A model generated the notes under the pieces. It saw nothing but the letters and a program-made list of their open reading frames with translations. It did no database searches and was not told the DNA's origin. From Vicia villosa (taxonomy: Eukaryota; Streptophyta; Magnoliopsida; Fabales; Fabaceae), in the NCBI RefSeq assembly GCF_029867415.1, contig NC_081185.1, positions 31,138,245-31,202,244 of the forward strand: a stretch of 64,000 nucleotides of DNA. The letters are read 5' to 3'. Position 1 is the stretch's first letter, and the number at the start of each line of letters is the position of its first letter. Positions 57,837 through 64,000 of this stretch are shown here, piece after piece. Both the position numbers and the translations under genes were made by a program.

Positions 57837-57934
57837 TCACTTTGGGCATAAATCCATATTGATATTCTTCAGAATGAACTTAAACCTATCTTCAGCAAGG
57901 GGTTTGGTAAAGATACCAGCCCATTGATGGTTTG
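57837..57934 (-). pseudogene. pol: C-terminal end of Sirevirus RNase H, cut off by solo LTR
   Basis: The minus strand from 57934 reads the conserved copia tail HQWAGIFTKPL and RFKFILKNI, ending in a TGA at 57837-57839. The preceding residues (LSLNFVDTD) are on the far side of the 57935-61163 insertion, ending at 61169. The two parts fit together exactly once the solo LTR and one TSD copy are ignored. This shows the insertion hit the RNase H / C-terminal coding region. Confidence 0.9.
57930..57934. other. target-site duplication, left copy (GTTTG)
   Basis: Matches GTCTG at 61164-61168 with one C/T difference. Confidence 0.8.
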
Positions 57935-59132
57935 TGTCATACCCCAAAATTTGCCCTCTTATATTCAATCAAAGGTCCCTCTATGCATCTTCAATGGCTC
58001 AAGTTTCAAAGGCTTATTCAGGTCACTCTCTCCTAATCAAAGATCTCCAAAACTAGGGTTTTCATTTTATCAAAGGATTGTGAATATTTAAGGCCTCAAA
58101 TGGATCTCAAGGTGTCTCACATATATCAAAGTATCTCCATGTCAATTATCAAGCCTCAATCCCAAGGATTTCTCACTCAAATGCTCAGGTGATCCACAGT
58201 CGACTAGTTTGATCTAAAAGTCAACTACAGTCAAAGTATAGTCAAAACTCCTGAATTTTGGTCAACACCAAGTACTTAAGATTATATCCATTATTTGATC
58301 AAAGGTTGATCATGATCCATTAATAAAAACTCGGAAATGAACAAATTCAAAAGGTTCAAATTAGGGTTTTTTATAGGAGAAAGTCAACTCAACTTTGACC
58401 GGTCATAACTTCTACATGGAGTATCAGAAATTTCTCACTCAAAGCCTATTTTGAAGGAAATTGAATCCTCTACAACTTTGTCTATCACAAGCCAAGGCCA
58501 GAAATGCACCATTTGAGAGATATGGTACAAAAGATTACAGGTCCTTTTCAAAAGTCAACCGAAAGCAGTTTTTTGTCAAAGTCCATATCATCAAGATAAA
58601 ATCTTCAAATGAAAAATATGTTCCAAAGTGGCTTATAGAGGACATCTTGAGGTTTCTAAAAAGTCCTATAACTCTTTCATATCTTAAAAATTGAGGGAGA
58701 TATGCCTTGTCAAAGTCGGGAAAATTTTGAAGGCGAAATGTGAATAAAAGTGGTTCAAAATGGATATTTTTGTAAATGGGCCTATCTTGTTATGATCCAA
58801 GCTTGATTATAAGGTTACTAGGAACCTCCAAATTCAAGGCCACGCCCATGGGATTTTTATTTTATTTTTAATAAATTTTTTATTCATTTAAGAAGTAATT
58901 AAACCCAAATAAATCAAATAAAAACCAAATATTTGATTTGGATCCTTATCCCAACTATATCCAATCACATTTATACCTCAGATACAAGGCAAATTCGCGC
59001 AAAGAGGATTTGGGGTGAGAAATATTGGAATTGGCTTATTTTGGAAAGTTCCATAATCATAATTCAATCATATTACAATCTCCAAAAATATGAAGATTTG
59101 ATTGAATTTGCTTAACCTAATGTTGCTACTAC

Positions 59133-59143
59133 ATATATATATG
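59133..59143 (+). promoter_or_regulatory. putative LTR TATA box
   Basis: ATATATATATG, equivalent to 1857-1863 in the related LTR. Confidence 0.4.
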
Positions 59144-59833
59144 AAACCTAATGATCAAAAAGAGGGGATTGGCTGCCTCAAAGGGAAAAAACCGAATCAA
59201 TTCTAAAGAGAAAACTCAAGGAAAAGCAAAACTCGTTTTTGGGGAGAGGGACCAATTCAAGGTGTTTTGAGAGTTCATACATGTTCCTGGGATCTCATTG
59301 AACGTATGCCATATATTCTTCAAAGTCGCAGCACCCAGAATACTCGCCCACAAGAACACGGTTTGAGTATCTAAAGAAAGCTTCGATCTCAATGATTCAC
59401 GATTTGTAAATACAGTTTGATTGCATATTTATGTTTGTTTTGATGTTTGGAATATATCTGGGCCATTTAATCGAAGTTTGATTGCAGCGTTGCAGATCCA
59501 CCATAGCTAGGGTTTGATGAATTTTGATTTGGGGCCACGCGGTTAGAGGGCCAATTAATCCAAATTGACTGTGTTTTAGTGTTTACAGGATTGTGTTTGT
59601 TTACTCTGGGTGCTCTTTTGATATTTATTTGATTTACATAGTGAATTCAAAGATTGCGGGTCATTGGCCATAAACGAAACCGTAGCAAAATGGCAGCGAA
59701 GTCGTAGCTAAATTCTGGAAAAAAAAAACCAGTCTCCACGAAGGAGATGAACAGCGTTCGCGCTCTTTGTGTTTTTTGAAATCGTGAATTGTTTATGTTA
59801 ATTGGAAGTAGGTTATTTGACAACTAACGAAAA

Positions 59834-59892
59834 GTGGCGCAGTGGCGAAGGGAAGCGTCCAAGGATAATGGGCAAGGGAGCAGATCCCACGC
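59834..59892 (+). other. tRNA-like segment (A box good, B box weak) inside LTR
   Basis: TGGCGCAGTGG at 59835-59845 fits the A-box consensus. GGAGCAGATCCC at 59877-59888 is a degenerate B box. The related LTR at 739-3979 shows the reverse: good B box, weak A box (2572-2625). Confidence 0.55.
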
Positions 59893-60470
59893 ACAGGAGT
59901 GAAGGATGCATATCATGAACATTCAGCCTGGCCATACCTAATAAATTCCTGGTTCTTTTTCTAATTTCTTTTTTTTATATATCATTCATATAATTAGATA
60001 ATTCATCTTATTAAATTTATATAATATATACATAATTCCTTTATTATTTTTTTTTATATATTTATTTGTGTTATATTATTTATATGAATATATAATTGTT
60101 TTTATTATATACACAATTTAACTTTAAAATCATATTAATAATATAATTAGGATTTAGAGCTATTTTCCCTGTTATTTCGATTATTCGATTTAATTTATTT
60201 TAGTCCTTAATTATAGAATCACAAAAACCCTAGAAGATTGTTACCAAGGCATTAGGGTTTATCCAATCCCATTAGTTTTTTAGCCAAAATAATAGGGTTT
60301 AATTTATTATTCGCTTCGATTAAATCAATTGATCGTGGTGGGTAATAATCAATTAATTGTTTAATTAATTAAAATAATATAATTCAAATAAACTTATTTT
60401 GCTAAATGGTTTTAACCATCTTATTGGTTACGATGATTAGCGTTCCTTCTTATCAATTCGTTATTATTTG

Positions 60471-60626
60471 TAATCGAACCTATCGATTATGAGGGGTAAC
60501 GATTAATTAATAAGTCAATAATTAAAATTCCTCAATTTGCTAAAAGTGGTAATCGAATCTATCGATTATAGTGGTTAGCAATCCTCCCTTCAATCCGTTA
60601 GCCATGGTAATCAAACCTAATGATTA
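60471..60626 (+). repeat. three TAATCG/TAATCA hairpins in solo LTR
   Basis: Stems TAATCG/CGATTA at 60471-60489 and 60550-60568, and TAATCA/TGATTA at 60608-60626, all with 7-nt loops. Same order and same paired change as at 3299-3438. Confidence 0.75.
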
Positions 60627-61163
60627 TCGCGACTAATGGTAACAAATTAAAATCAGGGTTGTACGCCCAAATCTAAAACACTCAAAAACACTTCGAATCA
60701 AACTACGGATTTTCATCCTTATTCAAAACTACGATAGGCCATTCAAAAAAAGCCTTCAAACAACCATATCAAATCAAATTCCAATTGTAAGGGCGTACAA
60801 CCCTTTCCCGAACTACGTAGACTCTGATCCTCCATAAGGAGGTATGTAGGCACTTGGCAACAAGGCGAGTCCCCTCCCCCATAAATATCATTTTGTCCCG
60901 ATTTTATTTTTTAAATTACAAACCTTTAATTATGATAATTATTTGCCTTAACCCTTTTGACTGTCTGTAGCCTTTCTTTATTTTTTGCCATAAACCTGGA
61001 TTATTATAATGCAAACCTTAGGAAAGGGTTGAGGGTGCCTAACACCTTCCCTCGACCTGAATATAGTATCTTACCCTGATCTCTTAACTGCGCGAGGTTT
61101 CCTATTCGCCTTGGTAGGATAGGTGGCGACTCTAAACATTAAATTTTTAGGCAGGTTGCTACA

Positions 61164-61168
61164 GTCTG
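61164..61168. other. target-site duplication, right copy (GTCTG)
   Basis: Directly follows GGTTGCTACA; pairs with 57930-57934. Confidence 0.8.
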
Positions 61169-64000
61169 TATCAACAAAGTTTAAAGATAGAACACCCTTC
61201 TGAACATAGTCCCTAATGAAATGATGTTTAATCTCAATATGTTTAGCTTTGGAATGTAAGATTGGATTCTTAGATAAACAAATAGCAGAAGTATTATCAC
61301 AGAAGATAGGAATGTTACTCTCATATATCTGATAATCTTCTAGCTGACTCTTCATCTAGAGCATCTGTGTACTACATCCAGCAGCAACATATTCTGCTTT
61401 TGTTGTAGAGAGGGCAATTGTAGCTTGCTTCTTGCTGTACCAGGAGATCAGATGACTTCCAAGAAATTGACAACTTCCAGAAGTACTTTTCCTTTCAACT
61501 CTATCTCCAGCGTAATCAGCATCACAAAATCCTACTAAGTTGTATTCTTCAAATCTTCTGTAGACTAAACCAACATTAGTAGTACCTTTCAGATACCTCC
61601 GAATTTTCTTAACAGCAGTTAAGTGAGATTCTCTAGGATTTTATTGGAATCTTGCACACAGACAAACACTGAATAAAATATCAGGTCTAGAAGCAGTAAG
61701 ATATAGAAGAGATCCAATCATACCTCTATAGAGCTTCTGATCTACCTTCTTACTTACCTCATCCTTACCTAAAACACACGTTGGATGCATAGGAGTATTT
61801 TCTTCTTTGCTTTCTGAAAGATTAAACTTCTTCAGAAGTTCTTTCACATACTTGGTCTGATGAACATAAGTTCCTTCAGAAGTTTGATTGATCTGGATCC
61901 CAAGAAAAAACTTGAGTTCTCCCATCATGCTCATTTCAAACTCAGCCTGCATAGACTTAGCAAACTCCTTTCCAAGTGTAGCATTATATGTTCCAAAGAT
62001 AATGTCATCAACATATATTTGACAAATTAAAATATCCTTTTTAAAGGTTTTACAGAAGAGAGTTGTATCCACTTGTCCTCTAGTGAAACCATTATCTAGA
62101 AGGAAAGAACTTAATCTTTCATACCAAGCTCTGGGAGCTTGCTTCAGGCCATATAATGATTTCTTTAATTTGAAAACATGTTCTGGAGACTTAGAGTCTT
62201 CAAAACCAGGAGGTTGATGGACATATACTTCCTCATCTATATAACCATTTAAGAAGGCACTCTTAACATCCATCTTATACAGAGTGATGTTATGTTGAGT
62301 GGCAAAAGAAATTAATAAGCAATAGATTCTAACCTGGCCACTGGTGCAAAGGTTTTAGTATATTCAATACCTTCTTGCTGACTATAGCCCTGAGCAACCA
62401 GTCTGGCTTTGTTTCTTACAACTTCTCCTTTTTCACTTAGCTTGTTTCTGAATACCCACTTAGTTCCAATGATGTTAAATCATTTTGGTCTTGGAACTAG
62501 ATCCCAAACATCATTCCTTGTAAACTGATTTAGTTCTTCTTGCATGGCAATTATCCATTCAGCATCTTCCAGAGCTTGATCAACAGAAGTTGGCTCAATT
62601 AGAGATACTAGACCGAATTGACATTCTGCATTGTTCTTAAGGAATTCTCTTGTTCTGATAGGATCTTCTTTCTTCCCAATGATAACATCTTCTGAGTAAG
62701 CAGAGTTGAGTCTAGAAGATCTTATGATAGTTGGCTCTTCAGAAATTCTGAGATTCTCTAGTGAAGCAACAACTTGATCTTCTGAAACTTTGCTTCTGGG
62801 TTCTTCAGAGTCTGAATTATAGATTTCTATATCTGCAAAATTCTCAAACTGCTTTGGCTTTTCAAGACCAAGCTTATCATCAAATCTGATATTGATTGAT
62901 TCTTCAACAACCAATGTTTCAGTATTGTGTACTCTGTAGCCTTTAGAGCATTCAGAATATCCAAGAAGGAAACACTTCTGTGCCTTAGAATCAAACTTAT
63001 GCAGATGATCTTTAGTGTTCAGAATATAACATACACATCCAAATGGATGGAAATAATAAATGTTGGGCTTTCTGTTCTTCCATAATTCATAAGGAGTCTT
63101 ATTGAGAATAGGTCTTATGGAGATTCTATTCTGAATATAACATGCAGTGTTAATTGCTTCTGTCTAGAAATGCTTAGCCATATTGGTTTCATTGATCATG
63201 GTTCTGGCCATTTCTTGTAGAGTCCTATTCTTTCGTTCTACAACTCCATTTTGCTGTGGAGTTCTAGGACAAGAGAAATCATGGGCAATACCATTTTCTT
63301 TGAAATAAATCTCAAAGAATCTGTTCTCAAATTCACCACCATGATCACTTCTGACCTTTATGATTTTACACTCTTTCTCAGATTGAATCTGAGTGCACAA
63401 GTCAAAGAACACGGTATGAGACTCATCCTTGTGTTTTAAGAACTTTACCTATGACCATCTTCTATAGTCGTCTATAATGACTAATCCATATTTCTTCCCT
63501 CTGATTGATGCTGTTTTGACTGGGCCAAAAAGATCAATGTGCTGAAGTTCTAGCATCCTAGAGGAAGAGACAACATTCTTAGACTTGAATGCAGGTTTGG
63601 AAAACTTCCCTTTCTGACATGCTTCGCAAAGAGCATCTAATTTGTATTTCAGATTAGGGAGTCCTCTGACCAGATTAAGTTTGTTAATCTGAGAAATCTT
63701 TCTCAAACTAGCATGACCTAATCTTCTGTGCTAGACCCATTGCTCTTCACTAACAGACATAAGGCAAGTGACCTTCTGATTCTTAAGATCTTGAAGATCA
63801 ATCTTATAAATGGTTTTCTTTCTCTTGCCTGTAAATAGGATTGAGCCATCCTTCTGACTAATAGCTTTACAAGACTGTTGATTAAAGATTATGTCATAAC
63901 CATTGTCACTTAATTGACTTATGGACAATAAGTTATGAGCTAATCCATCTACTAGCAGAACATTAGTTATAGAGGGAGAGTTACCAATGCTTATAGTTCC
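61169..64000 (-). pseudogene. pol: Sirevirus pol: integrase, RT, RNase H (partial, with stops)
   Basis: Continues beyond the right edge toward protease. From the right: pre-integrase region with the HRRLGH zinc-binding start (63730), integrase core with Asp in VIIDDY, Asp in VRSDHGGEFEN and Glu in NGVVERKNRT (all present), a C-terminal GYRVHN segment, then RT with MDVKSAFLNG and an intact catalytic QIYVDDIIFG (near 62020), then RNase H with CDADYAGD and KAEYVAAGC. Nonsense codons stand at Trp positions near 63731, 63449, 63164 and 61356, and others at 62480 and 61641; a deletion near 62300 shifts the frame. Catalytic residues survive, so inactivation is by stops and the solo LTR insertion. 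Confidence 0.92.

Larger units (their letters stand above)
57935..61163 (+). mobile_element. Ogre-type solo LTR (3229 bp)
   Basis: From TGTCATACCCC to GGTTGCTACA; same family as 739-3979. No internal region, and five-base duplications at both sides with one mismatch, so it is a solo LTR from LTR-LTR recombination. It contains a tRNA-like segment (59834-59892), a TATA-like run (59133-59143) and three hairpins (60471-60626). Non-coding throughout. Confidence 0.9.
54330..64000 (-). mobile_element. Sirevirus with env-like ORF, split by solo LTR, continues beyond window
   Basis: On the minus strand, from the right edge: protease/integrase, RT, RNase H (to 61164), then the solo LTR insertion (57935-61163), the last RNase H codons (57934-57837), an intergenic stretch, an env-like ORF (57331-54502) and a 3' region ending at the AAAAAGGGG purine tract (54330-54340). 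LTRs lie outside or were lost. Pol carries several stops and one frameshift, but its catalytic residues are still readable. Confidence 0.88.

Noticed and set aside
17305..64000. One large Sirevirus split by the Ogre element
   Set aside because: The left part is on the plus strand and the right part on the minus strand, and both contain protease/integrase-start sequence, so they are two elements.

Overview
This is nuclear DNA from a large-genome legume, most likely tribe Fabeae (pea, vetch, lentil, grass pea). The window is made of nested LTR retrotransposons. I found no host gene, rRNA, bona fide tRNA gene or CRISPR. The assignment rests on the mixture of families: Ogre-type Ty3/gypsy elements with 3-5 kb LTRs and a tRNA-Arg primer site, Sirevirus (SIRE/Maximus-like) Ty1/copia elements with an env-like ORF, and an Athila (Cyclops-like) element. 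Species cannot be fixed without a search.

Layout. 1-3979: 3' end of a plus-strand Ogre element with its 3' LTR, inserted into a minus-strand Sirevirus (3980-5937; gag start, PBS, LTR, multiple PPTs). 5938-9213: truncated minus-strand Ogre-like LTR. 9214-15974: degenerate 3' end and 3' LTR of a plus-strand copia element (Angela-like), split by a 4.8-kb minus-strand Ogre-type solo LTR (10060-14863, TSD CCCTT). 15975-17304: probable chromovirus LTR fragment. 17305-20748: 5' half of a plus-strand Sirevirus (LTR, gag, protease, start of integrase). 20749-36559, plus 36560-~37640 and 53840-54329: minus-strand Ogre element with ORF1, gag-protease, a putative intron, RT-RNase H and integrase, all broken by stops and frameshifts. 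About 37641-40562 plus 52628-53839: pol-less Athila element lying inside the Ogre 5' LTR. 40563-52627: a complete, very young, non-coding Ogre-like element with near-identical 3.5-kb LTRs and a perfect CTAGG TSD, inserted in the Athila LTR. 54330-64000: minus-strand Sirevirus (env-like ORF, then RNase H, RT, integrase, protease running off the right edge), split by a 3.2-kb plus-strand solo LTR (57935-61163) of the same family as the LTR at 739-3979.

The relative order of several insertions can be read from target-site duplications. The most recent insertion is 40563-52627. All coding regions carry disabling mutations: nonsense codons (several CTGG to CTAG), frameshifts, and Asp to Asn changes in the RT and integrase active sites of the Ogre element.

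The most unusual signal is structural. Several families here carry arrays of short hairpins with a constant loop and stems that differ between copies yet stay complementary: 11-284, 3299-3438 with 60471-60626, 10776-10974, 23929-24910, 44232-46036 and 48379-48482. Most of the arrays lie in Ogre 3' regions, the others in LTRs or a leader. A second shared feature is a tRNA-like A-box/B-box segment about 0.7-1 kb downstream of the LTR TATA box in several Ogre-type LTRs.
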